A stretch of DNA of 64,000 nt from Triplophysa rosa (Eukaryota; Chordata; Actinopteri; Cypriniformes; Nemacheilidae): the NCBI RefSeq assembly GCF_024868665.1, contig NC_079902.1, forward strand, positions 18,095,450 through 18,159,449, given 5' to 3'. The position numbers were made by a program, and so were the translations under genes. Every line of letters starts with the position of its first letter. The first letter of the stretch is position 1. Of the stretch, positions 11,401-22,998 are shown piece after piece. A model generated the notes under the pieces. It did no database searches, was not told the origin of the DNA, and saw nothing but the letters and a program-made list of their open reading frames with translations.

Positions 11401-13044
11401 GCGGTACAATAAAGAGTTGCACGAGAACCTGCTGCAGATGGTGTCATGCATCGAGAATATGGAGGCAGAACTGCAGTGTACCAAAACAGAACTAGTCAGC
11501 TTTAAAGAGAAATGCAAAAGGTTGGCATCAATGCAGAGACTTGAAATAAACCAAAGTTATAATCAAATAAATGACTTTGTATTATAGTTTGATGGTCTCA
11601 ATTTAATTGGATCAACATTTGCATACAAAAATACAAAAAATTTGAAATATATATATTGTGGTAAATTAAAGAATGTATTATATGTAAAAACAATATTTTA
11701 TAGACATGTTCCCATGCTGTCATGAAAAACACTTTACCAACTTATCTCTTTCATTGTCTAACATGTCATTCACAGGCTTCAGGAGAGCTATTCTGCTTCA
11801 CAGCAGGCAAACAGTGTCATGGAGCAAAAACTGAAATCTATGGTAATGTTAACACTAATAAGATGTAGAAAAAAATATATATTTATGAAACAGTGCTTAC
11901 ACATGTAAGATTCTACATGATTCTACTATTTTTATTTTAATTCACAAAATAAAATGTATGTAACATCTACAGACAAACCATCACTTGTGTTACACCAAGA
12001 ATGTATTTTTAGGTTTTGTTCTGTTTTAGGTGGACAGCTTGGACTCAGAAAGGAAGTTTCTCCGGCAGAGGGTTGTGGATCTGACCAATCAGCTGGAGAC
12101 AGCTCAGAAGACCATCAGCTCTCTGGAAAACATCAATGTAAGTGCAACAAGTAAGATACAACATACACAGTTAAAAAGTAAACTTCAAGATAGTTTTCTT
12201 TAAAATGCAACAATGTTAGAGTAGCATCTAAAAATATTTTTAAACAAATTTTAAAACCAATCGTGCTTTTCTGAACTGGTCTCAATGGACTAAACCTGTG
12301 GCTCACATGCACAAATTAGTTAACTACTGGCTGAATGTTATGTGACATAAAAGTGATTCATGTTTTTCTTTTTAGGTACCCTCATTGATTAGAGAGTTGT
12401 TGAAAAACCCTTTTGACTCCAAGGATGTACTGGAACACCTCTCAAATCCTCAAACCTTACCGACCCAATCTGTCACTAACCAATCAAACAGAGCTCAAGA
12501 GTTCAAGGACAGCCACTCATTTGATGAAACGGGGGAAGAGAGTGTGTTTGAATGGCTTGGAACTGGACAGAGTTCCAGTGGACAGAGTTTCAGTAAACAG
12601 CCTGCCACAGCCTTTTTGCCATGGAAAAATGATCCGTGGGCGGGGCCTGATCCTCTTGAGGTTAAAGGAAGTGACACACTTCCTTTTTCAGTTACTGATG
12701 ATGTGTCTATTTACAAAGCAATGGCAGATGCAAAGTCTTCAACTCATCAAGCACATCCATTTGGCAAGAACACAGAGTTTCACAGTGTTGCCATGGCAAC
12801 CCACAGCTGTGTTGATGTTCCCCCAAATCCATTTAACTTAAAAGAGATGAGACTCCGCAGAGAGACAGGTGGAGATATAAGAGACGAGGGTCCTGTCACA
12901 GTAAGAAAAGACCCCTATGATTTCAACTATCTTACAGCACAGAGGATGCTAGAAGATTTTTTTAGCCAAATTCCTCCCCCAGCACTTGATGGAAAGGAGA
13001 AAGATAGGCTGGGGGCAAGAGAAAAAAAAGAAGGAAATTATTGA
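8484..13044 (+). CDS. Coiled-coil protein resembling TJAP1/BEGAIN, 815 aa, 7 coding exons
   Basis: Exons: 8484-8623, 8967-10272, 11108-11136, 11392-11520, 11776-11842, 12030-12137, 12376-13044; all have GT-AG borders and the phases sum to 816 codons with a TGA stop. Residues 19-85 are His-rich, followed by a Ser tract. Exon 2 (to residue 482) is basic and Ser/Pro-rich and includes KGRLQFSALLDEI and LTPPKSP. Residues about 490-593 form a coiled coil starting LLERYNKELHENL and including KCKRLQESYSASQQAN. The C-terminal exon is acidic/polar with several NPF motifs (KNPFDSK, PPNPFNLKE) and WKNDPWAGPDP. The coiled coil recalls TJAP1 and BEGAIN, junction/synapse scaffolds, but orthology is not established. 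NPF motifs suggest EH-domain partners (inference). A competing acceptor for exon 2 lies at 8937. A possible poly(A) signal ATTAAA is at 13068. Confidence 0.82.
10411..10775 (+). mobile_element. Short inverted-repeat MITE ('GGGATAGTTCACCC' family, Angel-like)
   Basis: Starts TTAAAGGGATAGTTCACCCA and runs through the body shared by the other copies in this window. The right inverted end is missing. It lies in intron 2 of the TJAP1-like gene. The family name is from memory. Confidence 0.8.
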
Positions 13045-13122
13045 CATGTAATATGAGATTCTTTTTCATTAAACATAAACAGGGAGTAAATGTCAGAATT
13101 GTTTGAAAGTAATTTTATTTTG

Positions 13123-13691
13123 AAGGGGTCATATGGCGCGAATACGTGTTTTTCTGTGTCTTTGGTGTGTTACAGTATAAGTTGCCCATGCATGTATTAG
13201 ACACTGTAAAATTGCAAAAATGAAAGTGTCGGAAAAAAAGATGCAATTCTATCTAAAAGCGAATGCTCACCCAGACCCGCCTGAAATGCCTCGTGTAACC
13301 ACACCCCCACAAATCTACGTCAGTTCGTGGTATGATTTGACTAAGACCACCCAAATGTATACGCAAGTGAGGTGGGCGTTCCTGTCAGTACAATTGCTTG
13401 GGAACCTGATGTTCCAATATGGTAAGAGGCGTTACATTTCTGTAACACGCTTGCAGAATATTCAACCAATCACTACGCACTGGTTAACTGGCCAATCATA
13501 GCACACCTCGCTTTTCAGAGAAATGAGCTTTGTAAAAAATCAGTGCGTTTCAGAGAGGCGGGGCAAAGAGGAGATACAAACATGCATATGGTATGTGGAA
13601 AATACAATTTCCCTTAAATCGTGTATACACATTGCATTACATCTAAAACAAACAAAAATATTCATTTTAGCTGTGTCATATGACCCCTTTA
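13123..13691. mobile_element. Nonautonomous element with GGGGTCATATG terminal inverted repeats
   Basis: The left end AAGGGGTCATATGGC and the right end GTCATATGACCCCTTT are inverted copies enclosing about 570 bp without coding capacity. A truncated copy of the same end appears at 31018-31031. Superfamily not determined. Confidence 0.7.
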
Positions 13692-14029
13692 ATAATTCCC
13701 ACAGATTTAACTTCTTGAGGACCCAAATAATAATTGTGATATCTCCTATGGCATCTGTTAAGACAGTTGTGTTTTTTTTGGTTGCTTATATGTGTACACC
13801 ATGTGACTTTGTAACATATACATTCATTTACTTTCATTTGTAGTTCAACATATTTGTGCATTTGTGGAAAAAGTATCCCTATATAATGTAACCCACATAA
13901 TATTGTGAAACTCTCAAGGATTCGTGTAATCTTAAATTAAAGAGTTATGACTGTCAAAACGAAACTGAAGAGTGATTAAAACATTTCTAAAATATGTAAA
14001 TTAGTGCTCCAACTCAGGCAATTATCTTA

Positions 14030-14426
14030 AAGTGATAGTTCAACCAAAAATGAAAATTCTGTCTTCATTTATGTAATTTCATATCTGTATAAATTACTTT
14101 GTTCTAATGAACACAGAGAAAGATGTTTGGAAGAATGTTAGTAATTTTCAGTCCCGGGATATCATTGACTACCAATAGGAAAAATTAAATGGTAGTCAAA
14201 GAACTGTTTGTTTTCCCAAATTCTTCAAAATATCTAATGTTGTGTTCAACAGAACAAAAAAAAAACTTTTTTCCTGCTATGGTAGTGGATGATGTCCCAG
14301 AATTTTAAATTGCTAACATTCTTCCAAATACATTTCTCTGTGTACAAAGAAATGTATACAGGTTTGAAACCAACAGAGGGTGAGTAAATGATGAGAATGA
14401 TCATTTTTGGGTGAACTGTTCCTTTA
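14030..14426 (+). mobile_element. Angel-like MITE, near full length
   Basis: Left end AAAGTGATAGTTCAACCAAAA; right end TTTTTGGGTGAACTGTTCCT is its inverted copy. Confidence 0.85.
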
Positions 14427-14772
14427 ATGTGTCACTTAATGGTATAAATGAACATTTACTTTTTATCTATATGTGTTACTTTACATTACAGATATGTGTT
14501 ACTAAATGTCAGTTCTTCAATGTCGGTTACAATGCAAGTAGGAAGATAGTCTCTTTATAATGGAGAAAAGTGCTGTACCATTAATTGTGATTAAAGAACA
14601 TCTTTTATTAATTTCATGACTAATATACAGTATATGGCAATATATTAATAAAGTATTGTATGCAAATGTTCCACATTTGATTGTATATATGCATCTTATT
14701 TTCTTATTTTTTGTCAGAAAAATGTCAAAAAAATCAGTAAAAAGACATCACTATTAGCCTTTTTACCCGCTT

Positions 14773-15077
14773 TAAGGGATAGTTCACCCAAAAATGAAAA
14801 TTCTGTCACCATTTACTCATGCTCACTTTGTTCTAAAATTGTATAAAATTATTTGTTTTGTTAAACACAACAAGAATATGGGGAACTAAACAGGTCTGCA
14901 TGGGGCACCATTGACTATAGTACTTTTTTCCCTAGTATGGAAGTCAATAGTGCCCCATCATTTTTTGGATACAAACATTCTTCTGAATCTTCTCTCTTTT
15001 TGTGTTCAGCGGTTGTTTTGGAACAACTAGGGGGTGCAAATAATAACATAAAAATTTTTTGGAACTGTCCTTTTAAT
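14773..15077 (+). mobile_element. Angel-like MITE
   Basis: Left end TTAAGGGATAGTTCACCC is intact; the right end GGAACTGTCCTTTTA is degraded. Confidence 0.82.
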
Positions 15078-15198
15078 ATTGGAAGAATTTTTATAACTTT
15101 TGATGACAAAGCCCTGGGTCATTTCTGAGTCTGCTGGACACCTAGGCTTAATGGTTGAAATGGGTGTCACATTCTAATTGTGTTTTTACCTGTTACAG

Positions 15199-15337
15199 TC
15201 CATTGCATAGTGAAACCCCTCCCCCTGGCACTTCCTCTGGACTTGTTAACCAAGGGCAGGTTTGTTTAGAGGACACTGGCCTAGATTCTCATTGGAGTTG
15301 GTCTAATAGGATCAGACATGAGGACAGAAGATTATGA
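15199..15337 (+). other. Orphan exon-like segment (possible alternative terminal exon)
   Basis: A pyrimidine-rich acceptor (TTTTTACCTGTTACAG, ending 15198) precedes an open frame of 45 residues ending in TGA. The frame begins PLHSETPPPGTSSG and contains DSHWSWSNRIRHEDRRL. The segment needs an upstream exon ending in phase 2. No such partner donor was found in exon 7 of the TJAP1-like gene, whose own exons 3 and 4 do end in phase 2. It could be an alternative last exon of that gene or chance. Confidence 0.3.
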
Positions 15338-15754
15338 CACTCAAGACATAATACTCTATCTATATCATATTTTTAAGCCCTAGCCAACATGGCTGCCAAA
15401 CTGTAGGAAGCATATTGAAGGCTCAGGGTTTGAAAGTGCACTCAAAATTCTCGAAGGTAATTCAATTTTAAACTCAAACTAATCTTGTAGTGCAATAAGT
15501 TTTCATGTGACGTTATTATTTGCATTCGTATTATTTGTTTGATTCATTTATAAAAATCTAGTCTTACAAGATTGATCCTGATGTTTAGAACAGATAATGA
15601 TGAACAATTGATGGAAAGAAATCCTAGAAATGTTTCTTTATTTACTTGATGTATGTAGAAGTATACGACCTTTATTACATCTCTCATGTTGATCTATAAT
15701 TCCTCTCCTTATCTACCTTTCTATCTTCTGATAAAAATACATTTTTTAAGCAGC

Positions 15755-18700
15755 ATGGGGTTGTTGAAACTAAAGTTCCCCTTCCAAAAGAGGGTCTGTC
15801 TGGCCCAGGGTCTCTGGTTGCTTTCATGGGTAGCTGTGTTCTCTGGAGCCATAACCTTTGCCATGGGAGTCTTCCTGAAAACTGAGCTTCATCGCAGATC
15901 AGAGGTATTTTATTGAAAAACATGAATTCATAATGAATTGTGTGTCAGGCTTTATTATTTTTTTGAAATATTAAAATGTTTTGATTTTGTTTGTCATAAG
16001 GCTAATGTTCCAAATTCTTAACACCACGCTGTTGTGATACCCATGGTGTCTCTGTCTAATGTTCCATTAATGATCATTACTGTAACTGTAGGGGAAAATA
16101 AGAAAGACATTTTTTATTCTGTGTGTGAGTGAGTCAATATGATGGGGTTCATTTAGCTTTTTATCATTATAGTTTGCTGTATTTAAAGATATTTCTCACT
16201 TTTTTGAATAAGGACTGCTCTGAAGAGTGTGTAAGACTACTTATGATACATTAAGTCACATTTTCCTAAATGTACTAAACATTGTTTAAATGTTGAATAA
16301 TAATGACTGCAGATACTATTATTTACCCATTACACTGTCAACACATGTAACATGGCCTAAGATTTGTCTTGTCAAGAGGAATAATCTGACATAATCCTAT
16401 GGATTGACACTCAGATAAAGTCTCCAGTGAGTACAAATAACTGAGCTAGTATAGTATCCATAATGAAGCCAATAAACATTTCAACGAGACCAGTGAAATG
16501 AGCACTTTGGGAAAAAAGGATATGATAAAAAATATATAGTGCAAATGAGGCTGCTTGGTGTCATGGTACTCACTAACCTGTGACATCTATATGTGCAGAT
16601 GAGAAAGAATTATTCATAAAGTTTTGGTTTAAACATCTAATGTGTATTTTTTTGGAGGATCTATTGATAGAAAGCCGTTGGTTGCAATTTGCAACCTCAT
16701 CACTAGATGTCACTAAAATCTCCACAATTCTCCTTTAAGGTTCTTGACAACTGACTTGGCAAAAATCACATGTGTTAAAATAAAGTAAATGTTTGTCTAC
16801 GGCCTAAAATACATCTATAATGGACTGTAATAACACTTAACCTCTATACAGGTGATGCACAATATGGACATCCACATTGTGCCAAATTTGCTGATGGCAG
16901 TGGGGTTAGCATCAGTGGGCATCAACATCTGTGCTGGTAAAGTCTGCCAGGACTCAATGGACCCCTCGCGGTTCCCGCGCTGGAAGACGTTTCTTCCTCC
17001 ATTCTTCTGCATGTCTGTCTTTTTAGCCTCTTTGCTGTTGGTGGCCATGATTCTGAGCTACGTCCTGCAACCCAGCCTTGAGGAGTCTCTGAAAATTGGC
17101 CTGAAGAACGGCATCCGTTTCTACAAGGTTTGTGTGAGGAAAACACAAAAAATCATGGGAACAAACAGCTATTTAATGATATGAATCTTTTTTTCAGGAT
17201 ACAGACACACCAGGGCGTTGCTTCCAGAAGGAGACTATTGATCGCTTGCAGACTGAGTTTCAGTGCTGTGGCAATACTAACTTCAGGGACTGGTTTGAGG
17301 TGCAGTGGATCAGCAACCGCTATCTGGACTTTACATCCAAAGAAGTGAAAGAGTGAGTAAAAAACAAAGATGAACACGTTGAACACGAAGTCAATACAAG
17401 ACAAAAAAATCAAGTGTTGCACTCAAGCTCTGAAACTAAACTAAAATAAGCGTATACGTTTTAATAAGTTTGAAGCACAATACCGATTGCCCTCTGTCCA
17501 ATGCAGCCGTGTGAGGAGCAATGTGGATGGCCGGTATCTGCTGGACGGGGTTCCATTCAGCTGCTGTAACCCCGCCTCCCCTCGGCCCTGCATCCAGTAC
17601 AGCCTCCTGGACAACTCTGCCCATTACAATTACGAGTACCAGAGTGAGGAGCTGAACTTGCACAACCGAGGCTGCCGCCAGGCTCTGGTCAACTACTACA
17701 TGGGTTTAATGAACACAATCGGCCCTGGTGTTCTTTCTGTTTTCCTTCTTCCGGTATGAGATGAAAGACATGACATACAACACCGTGACTGAAATATTTC
17801 TCCTTCAATATTTAAAAAAGCATCTCAAAGTGAGACCTCAGTTCTATTATTTTGATAAATTAACTATAGTATTCTAAAAGATGGAAAAATATGAATTAAA
17901 AAAATGAGCAAGTCATCCTGAACTTTTGAACATTAGTGTATGCCTTGTGATACTAAATATCTGTCACATCAGATTCTCTGCATAAAGAGATACGAAATGC
18001 AAACAAAGAGCCATAGGACTATTTTTTTTTGTGGACCTCTGTTAACTACATCATCACGCTTCAGCCTCAAAAAACACATTGTGTAATCTAATGCACTCAA
18101 CACATCGAACCATTCACACACTCGTCACTCAGTAAATATTGACATGCTTCCGGATTGGCTGACAGTGCAGCAGTGAACTCAGAGGTGTCAATATTCATTA
18201 TTTAAGCATTAAAATGACTTGCACCCAACCCACATCATACTCTCGGCTTTTATAACAGTTTGGCCTTCAGCTTCTGTAACACTGACTAGTGACACATCTT
18301 ATCTCATACTTTGTCAACAAACAAGATCAGATAGCTCTTGGTTTGCATTTGATAGATGAAATTAACATAGTATTCATCATGTCACTAAATATTAGCTGTT
18401 AATAAACAAAGGTTTTCTCTATTCCATACAAAGTACAGAGAGTTGGAAATGACCTTGTAACACTTTTTGTCAACTACAATGAAAATAAAAACCATTTACA
18501 ACACTAAAATAGGATTTAGATAAAACCAGGTTACATTTTAAAAACACTACATTTTATCTGACCTATAATCTCAATTTGATCTTTAGATGACTGTGCTGGT
18601 GAGTCTGCGCTATCTGCAGACCTCAATGGAGGGTGTGATGGGACAGGAGAATTTGGAGATCGAGACAGAGGGATACATCCTGGAGAAGGGAGTAAAGGAG

Positions 18701-18796
18701 ACATTGTTGGAGACCAAGGAGAAGGTGATGAAAATCTTTGAGTTCGCTCAGGTGGGCGATGCAGCCGCTACGACCCCGGGGGCAGATCCTGCATGA
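15755..18796 (+). CDS. rom1: ROM1/peripherin-2 family tetraspanin, 345 aa
   Basis: Exons: 15755-15904, 16852-17127, 17198-17352, 17507-17753, 18587-18796; total 346 codons including TGA, close to the 346 aa of PRPH2. Product: rod/cone outer-segment disc-rim tetraspanin that oligomerises to shape disc edges. Four membrane spans are visible (about residues 18-42, 60-80, 100-125, 262-285), with a large second loop holding CCG (165-167), PFSCCNP (210-216), Cys150, Cys222 and Cys250 at PRPH2 numbering. The NNS glycosylation site of PRPH2 at 229 is DNS here, so no sequon; mammalian ROM1 also lacks it. Introns after codons 50 and 142 are additional to the two in mammals; the other two match mammalian positions exactly. 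Synteny with ccdc88b, macrod1 and malat1 favours rom1, but prph2-like naming remains possible. Poly(A) signals are at 19136 and 19148. Confidence 0.93.
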
Positions 18797-20285
18797 GGCA
18801 GCTGCAGCTCCTGCAACTAAATAATGTGTAAAACTGGCCATCAGCCTTTATAACTGTCCGTCATCCTTCATCATCCAGCAACGGCATAAAACACATTCTC
18901 ACTGTATTACATTTAACCAAATATTTGATGTTAAAGTCATGTCCTCTGCTTTAATCTCTGGTAAACCCCTCATTTCCCCTCTGACAATTAAAAAGTAAAA
19001 AATCCCACAGAGCGTAAAATTTATTTATTGTACAATTGAATTGTACATTGCACCACATGCTGTTCTGTTTGTAGATGCTTTATGCTTGCTTACATAAACA
19101 ATTGTAGAAGGCTGAACTTGCAGATGTATGCCAAAAATAAAGATGTTAATAAAGAAGATTTTAACTGATCTGTGGAGTATCATGATCATTTTGTCTCTTG
19201 GGTCATTATCTACATTTCTCATTAACTGTCTGAGGGGAAATTTACATTTTTCCAGTCATCTGGAAATTCTTTTCATTATGGACACCTCGCAGCTGTCTGA
19301 CCGTGTTTAACCGTGTGTGAGATGAACAGGATTACGTGACAGGCCATATTGTTGGCCTGAAATCTCTTTATCCCTTTGATGATAGTTAATACTACTGCTG
19401 GCAAAGCATATAAACACAAAACAAAACATTACAGAAACACGATAAATACCTTCACCTCACAACGTATAGTTATTTACAAAAGAAGGTGATCATGTGATCT
19501 TCGAGTGGACGATCAATAGACACATATTTGCCGGTGTAATACACTGTTGAACCACCAGATGGCATTAAACACCCATTATTGTGTTATTTTTCATTTACTA
19601 GATGAATAAATCTACAGTAATGTACATGCATTATAGTTCTCAGATATCTTCAATAATACTTAAACATAATCCAAAAAATAAAATAAAATATATAAAAAAC
19701 GTAAACCAAACTAATTTTTCTAATTCTGTCAGATATTTTTCTTTTCTAGCAGTAGTGTTACCGGTTAATTATCATTGACAATTTATGTATTTTCCTATCT
19801 CGCCCACCCTTGCCTGTGTCTCAAATCCTAACAAGCTGTCCACCTAGACAGGGTGTTAAAGGCCCGTTCAGCATTTGTGGGCATCATCATATGGGGTTTG
19901 TTTAGCACAATTGCGATGCACACAAATTCAGCGCACGCCAAAACTGTCCAAAAACCAGTTGTTTGTGTAGGCAGCTCAATTTGTTTTGAGACACAGCCCC
20001 ACTGTTGCGGTCTTGCTGTGTGGAAACACGCACGTCACGCTGACACGAGGACGCGCAGAGGGGAACAGACTTCATGCAACGCAACTTTAAATTCCGGTGT
20101 GGTTTCGAAGTGTGACTAATATGACAGAAGGAAGGGAAATGCACAGAACAAACTGTGTTAACAGTTAAACAGTTTAGCCGTATTGTCTAGAGAATATGAT
20201 AATCATGGATGATCTCTTTAAAAAAGTGTATTATTTAAGGTGTAATTAGTGTAGTAACAAATAAAAGTGACCAGGTACACGGAAG
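18797..20285. other. rom1 3' UTR and ccdc88b upstream region
   Basis: Two AATAAA signals (19136-19141, 19148-19153) mark the likely rom1 3' end. The stretch 19850-20130 is richer in CpG and is the best candidate ccdc88b promoter/5' UTR. No coding exon or known repeat seen between 19160 and 19840. Confidence 0.5.
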
Positions 20286-22998
20286 ATGGACGCAAACTTT
20301 ACGGAAATATTAGAAGAGTTTATGGGAAGCGCACTTGTTACTTGGGTAGGTGTTTTTGGTCAATTTAAATAAATATTTTGAATAACAAAAACCTTACGTT
20401 TTGTAAAGTTGAAAAATCCGTTCAGCATATTGTGCAGTTATAAATCATGTTCAGAAGCGTTGTAACCAATTTATGTTCCGTATTGTTACTCTGATCATAA
20501 TAATTGAACATGGTATAGGCCTATTTAGTTAAGATCAACAATTCACATCTGTCATATTGATATTCTACTCACCTATACATTTAATGTCTACATTTAATCT
20601 TCTGTAAGGTGCATCTCTTTGAGGGTATTGTCGGTGAGGAGGAGAATGGACCCTTCTCTCAACAGTACATGGAAGTAAACTCCAACTCCCAGAATACATT
20701 GAGGCAGTACCTGAAGCTTACAAATGGAGTCTACCTCAATGAAGTCCTGAGAATCATGTATGATAAGCTTTCTCAAAGTTTAAAGAATTCAAGTATTTGC
20801 ATTGTTGCTTAATTAAACATGTTTTTTTTTTACAATTCAATGTAGCTGTTTCAACAATGACTCAGCTAATGGCAGCTTTTGATGTTTGTTTGTTGCTTTT
20901 ATTCAGTGATCCCAATCCAAAGGTAGAGCAAATTTATCACAATGTGGGTGACGACAATATTCGGAGAGTCCAAAACTTTTCCATCCTCAATCGACACCTG
21001 AGATCATACTATCAGGTATTGAATTACATCATGTCATTGTTCCTATAGCTCAGCTGATAGAGCACGATGCTAAAAACACTAAGTTCATGGGTAAGTTCAT
21101 AGGGAACACAAACTGTTAAGTTAATGCACTTTTATTTGCGTAAAATACAAACGTCTGCCAAATGCGAAAGTGTGAATTGTGTCATATCTGTACACTATGA
21201 TTTTTAAGTAAATTCCACAAATGTGTTATATTGTTGGATTTCCTATGAATCCAGATGTCCACTCATTATGAATGGACATCGGAGTAATTTACTAAAGTAC
21301 CTAACTTTTTTCTGTTACTGTGGTTTCACTTCTTGTTTCAAATGTCCTGACAATGGACATGTTTTTCTCACTGTTGTTTTGATGCAAGTTAAAATATCTG
21401 CTTTGTTCTAAATTTGGCATATGCAGCTAACAAGCTTATTAAAATTAGAGCTAAGAAAACGAATGTATTCTAATTTGATATGACATGTATACAATAGATT
21501 CTGCACACTGGCATGTATTGTTTGGGAGTGTGTCAACTTAAAGACATTATTTAAAGGCATTAGATTCAAAATTGTATCCATCATGCCAACGGCTGTCTTA
21601 CACAAAAAACGTAGTCATTTGCAAATTGTGGCAAAACGCTGAATTGTGACTTTAGTAATTATGGTATTGACCTGTATTATTTGGTTTTTGAGAATAGCTG
21701 CTTTAATAGCTCCCTCATTTTGACCCATATAAAGTTCAAGTTGTAAGCACTAAAGTGAAAAGGAAAATCTATTTTTAATGGTATAATTAATGTTTTTCTC
21801 TTCCAAACTGTTGATGTGTTATAATAGTTTAAATGTTGGCTTTTTACTTTAATGCAGTAGACTGAAAATGATGGAGCGGGTCACAAAAAAAGTGTTTCAA
21901 TTTCACAGCGATTGGTTTATTTTTCTAAAGAAAGTAATACAGTGTATGTGTATTTTAACTGTGAATTGCAGACATTTATGAGGAAGTAACATAAGTGAGT
22001 GTGACCATGTTTTATTTGTTTTAAATATACCATGTTAATATCATGATGTTTTTCGACATACCATTACACATAAAAGTGCCATTTTTACATGATATTATGA
22101 TTGCAACAATAGGATGTATTAGCACATTTGGTCATAATAGCTATATATGACAGCATTACGTAATTCTCTGATGTTTGGCAGGGATGACAGCAGAGCTTCA
22201 GGTTATATTGCTTGTCACTGCTTTCATGTCATTTTCCCTTTCAGGAGAATCTACAACAGCTGTTGCTGATGCCTCTGCCAAATGTTGCTGTTTTGGGGCG
22301 AGATCCTCTGACAGGTGTGTTTCTGTCATCATTTTAAAACAGGGATGTTTTTCTTATCCAATAATTATCTAGAAAAAAACTGAAACAGAGAAAATTGTTA
22401 AACATTGTATAGTGTCATGGTGATTTCTTTGTCAATAGAGGGCGCTGTTGCAGAGCTCAGAAGACTGTTACTGTTATTGCTGGGGTGTGCTGTACAGGTA
22501 TACATCTTTAACAAAGTTTCAGCTATTTGCTCCTTAGAAAATACAGTGATGTACATTTTCTTTTCATTTCTTTCCAACTCATTCATTGCTACCAGTGTGA
22601 AAGGAAGGAGACTTTCATTCAGCAGATTCAATGCTTGGACATTGACACACAGGCAGAGATTGCCCTTTGCATACAAGAGGTCAGTGCAAGAATTATGTAC
22701 AGGTCTTATGTTAAGGCTGAAGGGTTTATCTGTATTATATATTATATAACATGTTTCACACTTTACTCTTTTATAATTCAATTTCTTCATTTGCTTGTTT
22801 AATGGCAGTCACAAACATCACCCTAAACCACTAACCTGGTAATCCGCAATGTTTTAGGTAACTCAGGACCCGAGTGCAGTGCTGCCTCTGGAGTTTGGAG
22901 ACATCTGTGGTCTCAGCGGAGCAGAGCTGCAGAGTCTCTTTTGCTCCATGGCCAAACAAATTCAGAGCCTGCATGCACAACGAGACATACACTTGGAG
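20286..22998 (+). CDS. ccdc88b: ccdc88b exons 1-7: Hook domain
   Basis: Exons 20286-20345, 20609-20757, 20907-21015, 22245-22314, 22439-22497, 22596-22679, 22858-22998. The start ATG opens MDANFTEILEEFMGSALVTW, typical of the family's first exon; it is followed by LTNGVYLNEVLRI, DPNPKVEQ, RHLRSYYQENLQQLL and LLLLLLGCAVQCERKE. The last of these, a helix ending in GCAVQC, is characteristic of the Hook/CCDC88 N-terminal domain, which binds dynein light intermediate chain or microtubules in relatives. Exon 1 is only 60 nt. Confidence 0.93.

Larger units (their letters stand above)
13045..15198. other. Intergenic: 3' flank of the TJAP1-like gene, packed with MITEs
   Basis: Besides a possible ATTAAA signal at 13068, this stretch is mostly three inserted elements (13123-13691, 14030-14426, 14773-15077) separated by AT-rich DNA. 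No other exon recognised. Confidence 0.6.

Noticed and set aside
15755..18796. Naming the tetraspanin prph2
   Set aside because: Sequence alone is close to PRPH2, but the missing glycosylation sequon and neighbours from human 11q12-q13 favour rom1. Not excluded.
19853..20144. 88-residue plus-strand and 80-residue minus-strand frames before ccdc88b
   Set aside because: They overlap each other in a CpG-richer promoter-like stretch, with no splice partner or family resemblance.
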